Assembly (NCBI GenBank): GCA_032622095.1
Contig: CP136064.1
Location: 143,361,954-143,425,953, forward strand
Source of the DNA: Siphonodentalium dalli
Lineage: Eukaryota > Mollusca > Scaphopoda > Gadilida > Siphonodentaliidae
Length of the DNA stretch: 64,000 bases
Direction: 5' to 3'
Numbering within the stretch: position 1 is the first letter of the stretch; each line of letters opens with the position of its first letter. A program made the translations under genes and the position numbers. Shown one piece after another: positions 34,770 through 46,428 of the stretch. Below the pieces are notes generated by a model. It was not told the DNA's origin. It saw only the letters and a list, made by a program, of their open reading frames with translations, and did no database searches.

Positions 34770-36092
34770 TTCACCACCTACGCATGCACAACTATGGGTC
34801 GTAAAGTTAAGTTATTTGAGTAGGGCTATCATCCACGCACCTAGAATTGATGGACGCAACTGTCATTTTCAAGAGATAACCATGGGCCCAGATACTATAA
34901 TTTAATCACGTGATTTCATGGTACTGGAGCATATGGAGCTACATTGCACCACCCACCCACATCTAAGAGTCATAAAGTGCAGTTATTTGGGCTGTACTCA
35001 ACCCAAGCATCTAAAGATGATGGGACGCAGCTGGGATTTCCAGAAAGATGTGATCACAGGATCAGATACATGCGTGATCACGAGAGTTGATGGTTCTGAC
35101 GTATTTGATGCTATATTGCACAACCTACGCAAATAGTGCGTCATTATGTGGGTTATTTGGGGAGGTACACCAGCCAAGCCTATACAATGATGGGACGCAG
35201 CTGGGATTTTCAGAAATAGGTCACCACGAGAGAAGATACTATGATTGATGAACGATAATTGATGGTTCTGATGTGTTGATCTTATATTGCACCACAAACG
35301 CACAAGTGTGCATCATAGAGTGCAGTTATTTGGGCAGGTGCACCACACTAGCATCTAGAAATGATGGGACGCAGCTGGGATTTTGAGAAATAGGTCACCA
35401 CGGAAGCAGATACTATGCTTTATCACGATATTTGATGGTTCTGATGTGTTTGACCTTAAATTGCACAACACACGCACAACTGTGTGTCATAGAGTGGAGT
35501 TATTTCGGCAGGTGCACCACCCTAGCATATAAAATGATGGGACGCAGCTGGGATTTTCAGAAATAGGTCATCACGGGAGCAGATACTAAGCGCGATCACT
35601 ATATTTGATGGCTCTGACGTGTTTGACCTTATATTGCACCAGATCCGCACAACTGTGCGTCATGTAGTGGAGATATTTGGACAGGTACATCACCCTAGCA
35701 TCTAAAAATGATGGGACGCAGTTGGGATTTTCAGAAATAGGTCATCACGGGAGCAGCTACTTAGCGCGATCACTATATTTGATGGCTCTGACGTGTTTGA
35801 CCTTATATTGCACCACATATGCACAAGTGTGCGCCATAGAGTGCAGTTGTTTGTGCAGGTGCACCACCCTAGTATCTAGAAATGATGGGACGCAGCTGGG
35901 ATTTTGAGAAATAGGTCACCACGGGAGCAGATACTATAATTTATCACGATATTTGATGGTTCTGATGTGTTTGACCTTAAATTGCACCACACACGCACAA
36001 CTGTGCGTCATAGAGTGGAGTTATTTCGGCAGGTGCACCACCCTAGCATCTAAAAATGATGGGACGCAGCTGGGATTTTCAGAAATAGGTTA
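34770..36092 (+). repeat. 174-bp satellite, left edge of the forward array
   Basis: Units align on ATGATGGGACGCAGCTGGG, GGGAGCAGATACTA, TATTTGATGG and CGCACAACTGTGCG. The first two or three units (34,770-35,150) are strongly diverged and uneven in length, as expected at the edge of a satellite. From about 35,250 they match the main array. TTA at 36,090-36,092 is the left target copy of element A1. Confidence 0.9.
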
Positions 36093-38009
36093 GGGACCTT
36101 GTCCAATTCCGACGGAGTTTCCGTCGGTGATCGGAGCTTTTAATCGGAGTTTTAATCGGAGTTTTCTCCCTCATCATCGGAATTTCTTAGATCGGAGTTT
36201 TTTCTCCGATCAAGAACTCCGATCAATTCCGGTGAAAATTCCGATGAACTCTGAACAAAACTCCGATGAAATCAGAGTTTTTCTCCGATATGAAAACTAC
36301 GATGTTAAAACTCCGATTTAATCAGATTTCATCGGAGTTTTCTCCGATATCAAAACGGCGATGTGATTTGAGTTTTGTGTAATAATTTCATTTTTATTTA
36401 TGCCAAACTTCCTCTGAAAAGTTGAGAAAGTCACCAGAAAAAGTTGAACAGACGGTTCGTTTATGGGGAAATCCTTGTGATGAAGGGAATACACATCCCA
36501 TCTCCGATTATAATTTAAACTTTTGCGGAGAAAACTGGAAAAATCTAGCTTTAATATCGAGTAAATCATAACATTTTATTACGTGATTGTTGGTTGCGTC
36601 ATTTTCAGTTTGTCGCTTTCGCAAAACACGTTGTTTATTTATCTGATGCGATGGTATTACTCGTCTCTTAAAAATGAATAATCCCTACGATTCCCAATAT
36701 CAATAAAAAATAAAAATAAATCCAACTTCCTTATTTGGGTGAGGCTTGATTCTGCCGTCACTGGATTGGTCCGGCTCTTCCATCAATTATACAGGCTCTT
36801 CCAATAACCTCCCGATTGATCCACTCTTCCGGTTTGCAACACAACACACACACGTGGTTTTCACTCGACCGAAGTTGAATTAAGAATAGCAAAGTTGGTT
36901 CAAACGATATAATTATTCAGAAAATGGCAACAAGAAATAGATCTTTGGTTTGTTCAGGCGGATTTGGAAACATTAGAAGACAATTTCAGTACTGATACCA
37001 GTACGTTGTAATACCTGGGTACCGGTATGTCATTGAAAATGGAATAATTATTTGCACCCCCAGCCGGGATTGAAATGGATTATTCCATATTAAACTGCAC
37101 TTAGGGGTCATCTCAAAACTACTATCGGGATCCCGATAAATATCCCGATAGGATTCCGATAACTCAAAACTATCTTCTAAATTTCCTGATAGATTCCGAT
37201 AGAGCGGTCACCATTTCCCGATAATATTCCGATACCGCATCTAAATATTCCGATAACACGCTGATTTCCCGAAAAATTTCCGAAAGTAATGTACGTAGCG
37301 TATTACCAACTTTCCGATAATTTACCCATTTATTTCAAGAACAATTAGGCCTATGTCTGTTTTGATAATCGACGAATCGAGCATGTTGTTTATGCTCGAC
37401 GAATCGAGCATGTTTGTTTATGTTTCCGGTTCTATTTGTTGTCATTACTTTTGGATTCGTCCACAGCCTCCTTCGTAAGCATATTTTTATTGGGGTGGAA
37501 GCTTGTTTAAAAGAATTAAAACTCTACACGTTTCATGTTTTGATTCCAAGTTATTAAATTGTCCATTGAATTCTTTATGCATATTATTCATACAGCACAT
37601 ATCTCCTAGAAACGCTCTGAAGGAAACGTAAAAAGGAATGGTTTCATAAAGGTAGTATCCCTTCAACACTAGCAATAGACTGTTCCAAAGTGAACGTGAT
37701 AAAAAATTGAAATATATATTTGATAAAACTCTTTTGGCCCTAGAAATGTTCTCAAATAAAACTGTCATTTGATTTGATTTTTTCCCTCATTCATCACAAG
37801 ATCGAATAATATTTTATTTTAATACACTGAGTGAGCAATTTTGAGAATTCAATAAAGTTTTGATCGAAAAGTTCAACAACATTTTCGATTTTCTCTTCAG
37901 TTACACGTCCCAACGTCACGCCAATTCAGCCCAATATTGTGGGCACGGGGATTGGCTGGATTAGTACCCAAATAAATTATGTTGTTAAAGCGCATTAACA
38001 AATACATAA

Positions 38010-38935
38010 TCTTGAGTATATTCTCCACACTATAATCGAAAAATACAAAGGAATGGACACATGATTCAATCCAAATTGTTTATTTAAAAAACACTCCCGC
38101 CAAGAAACCCCCACTGATGACGTGCGCAAAAAATATGTACCTACAGCATTACGTGTTGGAAATTGGGGCGCACAATGGGGACTCATATATCATGGCTATA
38201 TCTATTACCCATTCGGTAATTCATAAATGACATTCATTGCAAATTCAAACAGAATATATCTTAGATTTAGTATTACTATCAATTGACCATTTATCGAATG
38301 CTGTCATTGAACTTATTGATCAGCTGATGACGATGAAAAAATCTAGGAACCTTGTCGACGTCATTGCAGCAATGATAAAATACTGTAGCACAAATTTATG
38401 TGCATCGGCCGTTTTGTTCTCTCGTTTGATTAATAAAATTATTATTCTGCGCGCATTGACAATTATATAATCTTGAGTATATTCTCCACAATGTAATCTA
38501 AAAATACAAAGGAATGGACACACGATTCAATCCAAATGGTTTATTTAAAAAACACTCCCGCCAAGAAAGATCAAGAAACGCCCACTGATAACGATCGAGC
38601 AACAGAAATTTGTACCTGCGAACACGTGGTGTTGGAATGTGGGGCGCACAATGGGGACTGTCATCTATCATGGCTATATAACTATTAGCCATTCGGTAAT
38701 AAATAAATGACATTCATTGCAAATTCAAACATAATATATCTTAGCTTTAGTGTTAGTATCAATTGACCATTTATCGAGTGTTTCCATTGAACTTATTGAT
38801 CAGCTGATGACGATGAAAACACCTCGGACCTTGCCGGCGTCAGCGCAACAATAATAAAATACTGTATAGCACAAATGTGCATCGATCGGCCGTTTTGTTC
38901 TCTCGTTTGATTAATAAAATTATTATTCTCCGCGC
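38010..38935 (+). repeat. 461-bp tandem duplication inside element B1
   Basis: TCTTGAGTATATTCTCCACA at 38,010 recurs at 38,471, followed by long collinear similarity (CACTCCCGCCAAGAAA, TTATTGATCAGCTGATGACG) through about 38,935. The copies are clearly diverged, so the duplication is older than the spread of B. The same pair is present in B2 at about 62,339 and 62,801. Confidence 0.85.
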
Positions 38936-40264
38936 ATTAACACTGCCAAATACTCAAGTAAATTGGCCATATCATGATGTGAAAAATCAAAGAAATGACA
39001 TTGTTTAACATTAGTTACTTTTATTTGAACACAAGAGTTCACGAGACAAACGCGGCTATTTTTAAATTGAAAGTGCGCATTAATTCCGAATAGTGCTGCA
39101 TTTACCGCGAATTACTTATCGGCACTGTCTTGTCATTTTATATTGAATATGATTGCTCAAAATTTCACTAAGAGAAAGCACTTTTCTCGATCATAAGATA
39201 CAATGTAGACACGAAAGAATTGTTTAATTTATTAATTGCACAAGATATGTGCGGTACGAATGTATTGACTGCAATGTCAAGGTCAAAAACCGGTGCGTTG
39301 TAAATTGAAGTAAACAAAAAAACACGTGCGTTGTAATCGATGGCACAATGTTGACTAGTTTGGACTAATAATGCAGTCAATTGTAACTGAATTTACACGT
39401 AACTATCCAAGAGTTGATAGGCCACTTGATGATTTATTTTATGTTTCATTTCACCACGTAGCCATGGCTTAAAACATTAATAAATCACTCAATTTCGTGA
39501 TATGGTTTTCCGACAGAGAAATTGAAACTGAATGTCACATTGATCTGTTGATAAAACAAAACTTACCTTTCGTTTGTTTATTACATTTATTGTTATAAAA
39601 TATAAATATAAAACCTACTAAATATTCACCATACTATCATGCTTGGGGAGGGGGATTCACAACTCTGGATTTGTTTTTTTACTCCCAGTCCCCATCCATA
39701 CAGATGAACATAATTTCATAAATCAGGAGCCACATAACATTTAGTAATAATACATGTTTTCCCCAAAAAACTTTGACGTCACCAGAAAGTTCTGTTGGCT
39801 GGAGGTAATATTACTGTTGGTTAATGGTTAATATCGAAAGTAAACTAAATAAAAGTTAGCAAGACATCTTTTTGAAAGATAAAAATGACGAAATATAGGA
39901 GCAGGCCTACTACAAATAAATCGCATCGTGTTACCTTGACCTTGATGATGCAATCGTGAAATTCGACACTGTCAACATAATTAGGCTATGTTCAACTTAT
40001 CGAAATAATCAATGCAGCATTATAATTAGTAGTAATTACAGAAAACGAAATTAATGTAGAATATGAAAAGCAGCCCATGCACACATTTAATTGTCAGTTA
40101 AATGTTATGATTACTTCGCGTATTTATAACCTTTGCACTGCAGATTTGCATGGAATTTTCCATTCATATTTCCACACGCTCTTTATTTTCCATATTACGA
40201 TTCATGAAAAAGTATGGAATATTACTGCTAAATGTTGCTAAAACTTTACATGTACAGCAGGACA

Positions 40265-40282
40265 CCCCCCCCCCCCCCCCCC
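40265..40282 (+). repeat. C homopolymer, 18 bases
   Basis: An uninterrupted C run inside element B1. A second C-rich stretch lies nearby at about 40,371-40,378. Confidence 0.9.
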
Positions 40283-42384
40283 ATATGTCATGTTTCGAAT
40301 TTCTATAGCCTACTCTTGACTAAAGGGTAGAGAATCGTGTAGATATTCATGGCGTGCATGATCGATCTACCCCCCCCCGAAACTGCATGACCATGCAGAA
40401 TGTAGGCATAACAGCAAAATTTCCTGCTTAGGCTAAAGTTAAACCCACTGTGGATATATATTTTTCTTTCTACGGCTGTCTACTGGCGAGATTTGTTGTT
40501 TCCATGCATGTGCCGGTAAACAAAAATGCAATTGCCATGATTGCGTTATAAAGCACATCAAATGCTGCATGGACATCGCACATATTCCAATATAAATTTC
40601 GCCTAGGCTATGTATATTCGGAATATAGGCCTACGTGTACACAGGCCCGATATTTTTTTTAAGCTTGAGTTAAATTGTCCCATGTTTGAAATTGTTTTAT
40701 AAATCCGTTCACTGTGTGAAATCTTCGAGACATATTACTCTGCAATGCCACGTGTGTTGTTCCCAGAAACGTAAATATTGATGACCCCAATTCCTGGAAT
40801 CGGGCTAAAAATAGAACATATACGACATCTCGTGTTAAGACTGCACTCGATTGTGCATGCATTAATTGTGTCGTCGGCGATTCGCGATTAAATACAAATC
40901 TTTTACATTTGCCATAATATATGTATTTCTTTATTTCCTCCATATTTAAAAGTCGGATGTATTTAAACATATTACAAACACAATTAAGCTTTGAAGATAG
41001 TAGCCGCTGCATGCAACGCCGAAATAAATCTTAGAATTTAATCAATTGATGGATCTGTTCTATTTTTAGAAAGTGAAAGTAGCCACTTGCATTAAGGCCT
41101 ATACTATACATATTTGGGTATGCTCCCCGTGAATTTATTTATTGATTTTGAAGATTTCCCGATGGGTGGGGTGTATTGTCCAGGTAAAATACCGATATTG
41201 TACGTAGCACCCACTGATCACCACAGTATAACATATAATAGTTCTACGACACGTGCCCCCTGATACTTTAAAACTTTATACTAACGATTTCTCATGTTAG
41301 GAAACTATTAAATCAATAATAAAGATAGGCCTATAAAACATAAAATCGCGATAAAAGTCCGGAGTAATCCCGATACAGAAACTTTCCAAACAACATGCGT
41401 TGTTTTCGGAATATGATACTCCGAAATGAAAGTAAACTCCGATAGATCGAATCCCGATAGACTATGTAAATATTCCGATAATTTCCCGAAAAACGTTGCG
41501 TCATTTCCCGATAACTGTATATAAAAATAACTATCGGTATCCTATCGGGATCCCGATAGTAGTTTTGAGATGACCCCTTAGCGATATAAACTATATTTGC
41601 AACATCGTCGGATTCTGAGAATACCGTAAACCCAGTGTATTTCAAATCTTGTATGCACCCAATAATATACTTACCAGTAGATATCATATTCCACCGGTTC
41701 AAATCCTGCACGCATATAATTATACAGTCGACATAAATTTCAACTCAGTATATTATTATCATATAAATTCATCTGATATTATAATTATTACGGAGATGTT
41801 TACGTCGACTGATAATTATAGGCCTATTTTAGCATTGCGCGAATATGGTTTCTATTTATGGGGAGGTTATTTCCTCAGCGAAGCGGAAATGGCCGAGTCG
41901 CTGAGAATGGACGTAACATGTTACATGTCTTTCTCCGTTGTGTCTGGTATATATATAAACAATATACACGAAGAACCGAAACGACGATTTATTAAAAGCT
42001 CCTACGAAAATTCACGGGATCGGAGTTTTCCAAAACATACCGCACTTGAAGAACGGGAACTCCGATATAAAACTCCGATTGAATCGGATGATTTTACCGA
42101 CGACACAGCGAAAAATCTCCGACGGAATTGGAGTTTTATACCGATACAAAAACTCCGATTGTCATCGGTATCGGAGATCGGAAATATCCATCGGAAACTC
42201 CGATTCCGACGGAAACTCCGTCGGAATTGGACAAGCTCCCTTATCACGGGAGCAGATACTAAGCACGATCACTATATTTGATGGTTCTGACGTGTTTGAC
42301 CTTATATTGCACCAGATCCGCACAAATGTGCGTCATGTAGTGGATATATTTGGACAGGTACATCACCCTAGCATATAAAAATGA

Positions 42385-44112
42385 AAGTGTCAATGACACT
42401 GTAGCTCAACTTAGGTAGGGGAATAATTTAATGGTCGACAGTAAATGGAGGAATAGGAAAAGTGCTAATTGAAATGTCTAAGTAAGACTAGATGTTCATG
42501 TCAATATCAACATTCATAACAGGTTTCATAATGATCGGATCAGGGATGTGGTGATTATGGTGTGACAAAGGATTTATTGATGCAAAGAGTAAATTCTAAA
42601 ATGGCCACCGGCAGCCATGTTTTTTTCCGAATTACCCCAAAATGACATGTTCCCATCTACAGCCTTTACAAATCTCATAATGATCTGATCAAAGGTATGA
42701 CCTGTAGCCTGTGCCAATGGATTTAGTCATGCAAAGAGTAAAATCCAAGATGGCTGCTGGCGGCCATGTTTTTCGGCTGAATGACCCCAAAATGACTCGT
42801 TTCCCATCTACATGTCATTGTTAACATACATGACAAATTTCTTGAAGTTACGACCAAAGCTACGACCTGTAGCCCGCTCCAAAGGATTTATTCATGCAAA
42901 GAGTAAAATCCAATATGGCTGCTGGCGGACATGTTTTTTAGCCAAACGACCCCAAAATGACTTGTTCCCATCTACATGTTAATATTAACATCCATGATAA
43001 ATATCATGATGATCAGACAAACAGTACGACCTGTAGCCTGTGCCAATGGATTGAATTTTGAAATCCAAGATGGCTGCCAGCGGCCATGTATTTTAGCCGT
43101 ATGACCCCAAAATGACTCGTTCCCATATACATGTCAATATCAATATTCATGACAAATTTCATAAAGGTCAGACCAAAGGTACGACCTGTAACCCGCGCCA
43201 AAGGATTTAGTTATGCAAAGAGTAAAATCCAAGATGGCTGCTGGCGGCCATGTTTTTTGGCCGAATGACCCCAAAATCACTCATTTCCCATCTACATGTC
43301 ATTGTTAACATCCATGACAAATTTCATGAAGTTCTGACCAAAGCTACAACCTGTAGCCCGCGCCAAAGAATTTAGTCATGCAAAGAGTAAAATCCAAGAT
43401 GGCTGCTGGCGGCCATGTTTTTTGGCTGAACGACCCCAAAATGACTTGTTCCCATCTACATGTCAATGTCAACATTCATGACAAAATTCATAAAGATGAG
43501 ACCATAGGTACGACCTGTAGCCCGCGCCAAAGGATTTAGTCATGCAAAGAGTAAAATCCATGATGGCTGCTGGCGGCCATGTTTTTTAGCCGAACAACCC
43601 CAAAATCACTCGTTCCCATCTATGTTAATGTCATTGTTAACATCCATGACAAATTTCATGAAGTTCTGATCAAAACTACGACCTGTAGCCTGCGCCAAAT
43701 GATTTAGTCATGCAAAGAGTAAAATCCAAGATGGCTGCTGACGGCCATGTTTTTTGGCCGAACGACCCCAAAATGACTCGTTCCCATCTACATGTCAATA
43801 TTAACATCCATGACAAATTTCATGATGATCAAACAAACAGTACGACCTGTAGCCCGCGCCAATGGATTGAATTTTGAAATCCAAGATGGCCACCAGCGGC
43901 CATGATTTTTGGCCGAATTACCCCAAAATGACTCGTTCCCATCTACATGTCAATGTCAACATTCATGCAAAATTTCATAAAGATCAGACCAAAGGTACGA
44001 CCTGTAGCCCACGCCAAAGGAAATTGTTGACGGACACACGCACACTCGCACACACGGACGACGGACGCCAAGCCATGGCAATAGCTCAAACTTACAAAAG
44101 TAAGTTGAGCTA
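42385..44112. mobile_element. element D1: MITE-like element with internal tandem array
   Basis: Inserted in a satellite unit. ATGA precedes (42,381-42,384) and follows (44,113-44,116), and intact units show a single ATGA there. A short palindrome AGTGTCA-A-TGACACT at the left tip is followed by TAGCTCAACTTA, and the right tip is TAAGTTGAGCTA. Inside are about nine units of 155-168 bp (AAATCCAAGATGGCTGCTGG, CCCCAAAATGACTCGTTCCC), then a short ACGGAC/ACACGC microsatellite. No protein is encoded. Confidence 0.8.
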
Positions 44113-46428
44113 ATGATGGGACGCAGCTAGGATTTTCAGAAATAGATCATCACGGGAGCAGATACTAAGCGCGATAACTATATTTGATGGCTCTGACGTG
44201 TTTGACCTTATATTACACCACATACGCACAAGTGTGCGTCATAGAGTGCAGTTATTTGGGCAGGCGCGCCACCCTAGCATCTAGAAATGACGGGACGCAG
44301 CTGAGATTTTGAGAAATAGGTCATCACGGGAGCAGATACTATGCTTTATCACGATATTTGATGGTTCTGATGTGTTTGACCTTAAATTGCATCACACACG
44401 CACAACTGTGCGTCATAGAGCGGAGTTATTTCGGCAGGTGCACCACCCTAGCATCTAAAAATGATGGGACGCAGCTGGGATTATCAGAAATAGTTCATCA
44501 CGGGAGCAGATACTAAGCGCGATCACTATATTTGATGGCTCTGACGTGTTTGACCTTATATTGCACCAGATCCGCACAACTGTGCGTCATGTAGTGGATA
44601 TATTTGGACAGGTACATCACCCTAGCATCTAAAAATGATGGGACGCAGCTGGGATTTTCAGAAATAGGTCATCACGGGAGCAGATACTAAGCGCGATCAC
44701 TATATTTGATGGCTCTGACGTGTTTGACCTTATATTGCACCAGATCCGCACAACTGTGCGTCATGTAGTGGATATATTTGGACAGGTACATCACCCTAGC
44801 ATCTAAAAATGATGGGACGCAGCTGGGATTTTCAGAAATAGATCATCACGGGAGCAGATACTAAGCGCGTTAACTATATTTGATGGCTCTGACGTATTTG
44901 ACCTTATATTGCACCACATACGCACAAGTGTGCGTCATAGAGTGGAGTAAGTTCGGCAGGTGCACCACCCTAGCATCTAAAAATGATGGGACGCAGCTGG
45001 GATTTTCAGAAATAGGTTATCACGGGAGCAGATACTAAGCGCGATCACTATATTTGATGATTCTGACGTGTTTGACCTTATATTGCACCAGATCCAGACA
45101 AATGTGCGTCATGTAGTGGATATATTTGGACAGGTACATCACCCTAGCATCAAAAAATGATGGGACGCAGCTGGGATATTCAGAAATAGGTCATCACGGG
45201 AGCAGATACTAAGCGCGATCACTATATTTGATGGCTCTGACGTGTTTGACCTTATATTGCACCAGATCCACACAACTGTGCGTCATGTAGTGGAGATATT
45301 TTGACAGGTACATCACCCTAGCATCTAAAAATGATGGGACGCAGCAGGGATTTTCAGAAATAGGTCATCATGGGAGCAGATACTAAGCGCGATCACTATA
45401 TTTGATGGCTCTGACGTGTTTGACCTTATATTGCACCAGATCCGCACAACTGTGCGTCATGTAGTGGAGATATTTGGACAGGTACATCACACTAGCATCT
45501 AGAAATGATGGGACGCAGCTGGGATTTTGAGAAATAGGTCACCCCGGGAGCAGATACTATGCTTTATCACGATATTTGATGGTTATGATGTGTTTGACCT
45601 TAAATTGCACAACACACGCACAACTGTGCATCATAGAGCGGAGTTATTTCGGCAGGTGCACCACCCTAGCATCTAAAAATGATGGGATGCAGCTGGGATT
45701 ATCAGAAATAGTTCATCACGGGAGCAGATACTAAGCGCGATCACTATATTTGATGGCTCTGACGTGTTTGACATTATATTGCACCAGATCCACACAAATG
45801 TGCGTCATGTAGTGGATATATTTGGACAGGTACATCACCCTAGCATATAAAAATGATGGGACGCAGCTGGGATTTTCAGAAATAGGTCATCACAGGAGCA
45901 GATACTAAGCGCGATCACTATATTTGATGGCTCTGACGTGTTTGACCTTATATTGCACCAGATCCGCACAAATGTGCGTCATGTAGTGGAGATATTTGGA
46001 CAGGTACATCACCCTAGCATCTATAAATGATGGGACGCAGCTGGGATTTTCAGAAATAGGTCATCACGGGAGCAGATACTAAGCGCGATCACTATATTTG
46101 ATGGCTCTGACGTGTTTGACCTTATATTGCACCAGATACGCACAAGTGTGCGTCATAGAGTGCAGTTATTTGGGCAGGTGCACCACACTAGCATCTAGAA
46201 ATGATGGGACGCACCTGGGATTTTGAGAAACTAGGTCACCACGGGAGCAGATACTATGCGTTATCACGATATTTGATGGCTCTGACGTGTTTGACCTTAT
46301 ATTGCACCAGATCCGCACAACTGTGCGTCATGTAGTGGATATATTTGGACAGGTACATCACCCTAGCATCTAAAAATGATGGGACGCAGCTGGGATTTTC
46401 AGAAATAGGTCATCACGGGAGCAGATAC

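Larger units (their letters stand above)
37104..41577. mobile_element. element B1: 4,474-bp TTA-target element nested in A1
   Basis: Perfect 35-bp inverted ends begin GGGGTCATCTCAAAACTACT and end in the palindrome TATCGGGATCCCGATA (37,123-37,138 and 41,543-41,558). TTA copies lie at 37,101-37,103 and 41,578-41,580, and the uninserted site is seen at 7,617-7,619. CCGATA words cluster in the first and last 200-240 bp. Open frames of 60-126 codons inside show no transposase motif, so it appears non-autonomous. An 18-base C run lies at 40,265-40,282. Confidence 0.88.
36093..42240. mobile_element. element A1: TTA-target DNA element carrying element B
   Basis: 35-bp inverted ends with one mismatch begin GGGACCTTGTCCAATTCC on the left and GGGAGCTTGTCCAATTCC read inward from the right. 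TTA flanks both sides (36,090-36,092 and 42,241-42,243). The uninterrupted satellite site AATAGG-TTA-TCACGGG is preserved in the duplicated block at 47,104-47,106, proving the 3-bp target. TWA targets and GGG tips suit the PIF/Harbinger group. Subterminal zones are packed with ATCGGAGTTT and its complement. Without B the core is about 1.67 kb. No transposase is visible. Confidence 0.88.
35405..46428 (+). repeat. 4.87-kb tandem duplication, copy 1 (interrupted by element A1)
   Basis: Excluding A1 and one TTA, this block matches 46,429-51,300 almost base for base. Shared rare variants include GCAGCTACTTAGCGCG (35,752 and 46,770), CACATATGCACAAGTGTGCG (35,814 and 46,832) and GCATATAAAATGATGG (35,526 and 46,541). 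Both copies carry element D at the same place. The edges fall at the same point of the satellite unit (GCAGATACTA), as expected from unequal exchange. Confidence 0.85.

Noticed and set aside
36843-36862. Short AC-rich run in element A
   Set aside because: Too short to be notable, though it coincides with the 60-bp indel against the 7.6-8.3 kb copy.
40659-41012. 117-codon minus-strand frame in element B1
   Set aside because: Shows no DDE, Myb or other transposase motif. Too weak to call a gene.
41640-41715. GGTTCAAATCC, resembling a tRNA T-arm
   Set aside because: No acceptor stem, D-arm or anticodon arm can be drawn around it.
41649-42281. Longest open frame in the window (210 codons, plus strand)
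   Set aside because: It runs through element A's subterminal ATCGG repeats, its inverted end and into the satellite, with no protein motif. It is a by-product of repeat composition.
43013-44113. Open frames repeated at 43.0-44.1 kb and 47.9-49.0 kb
   Set aside because: They are the same frames in duplicated element D and consist of its tandem units.
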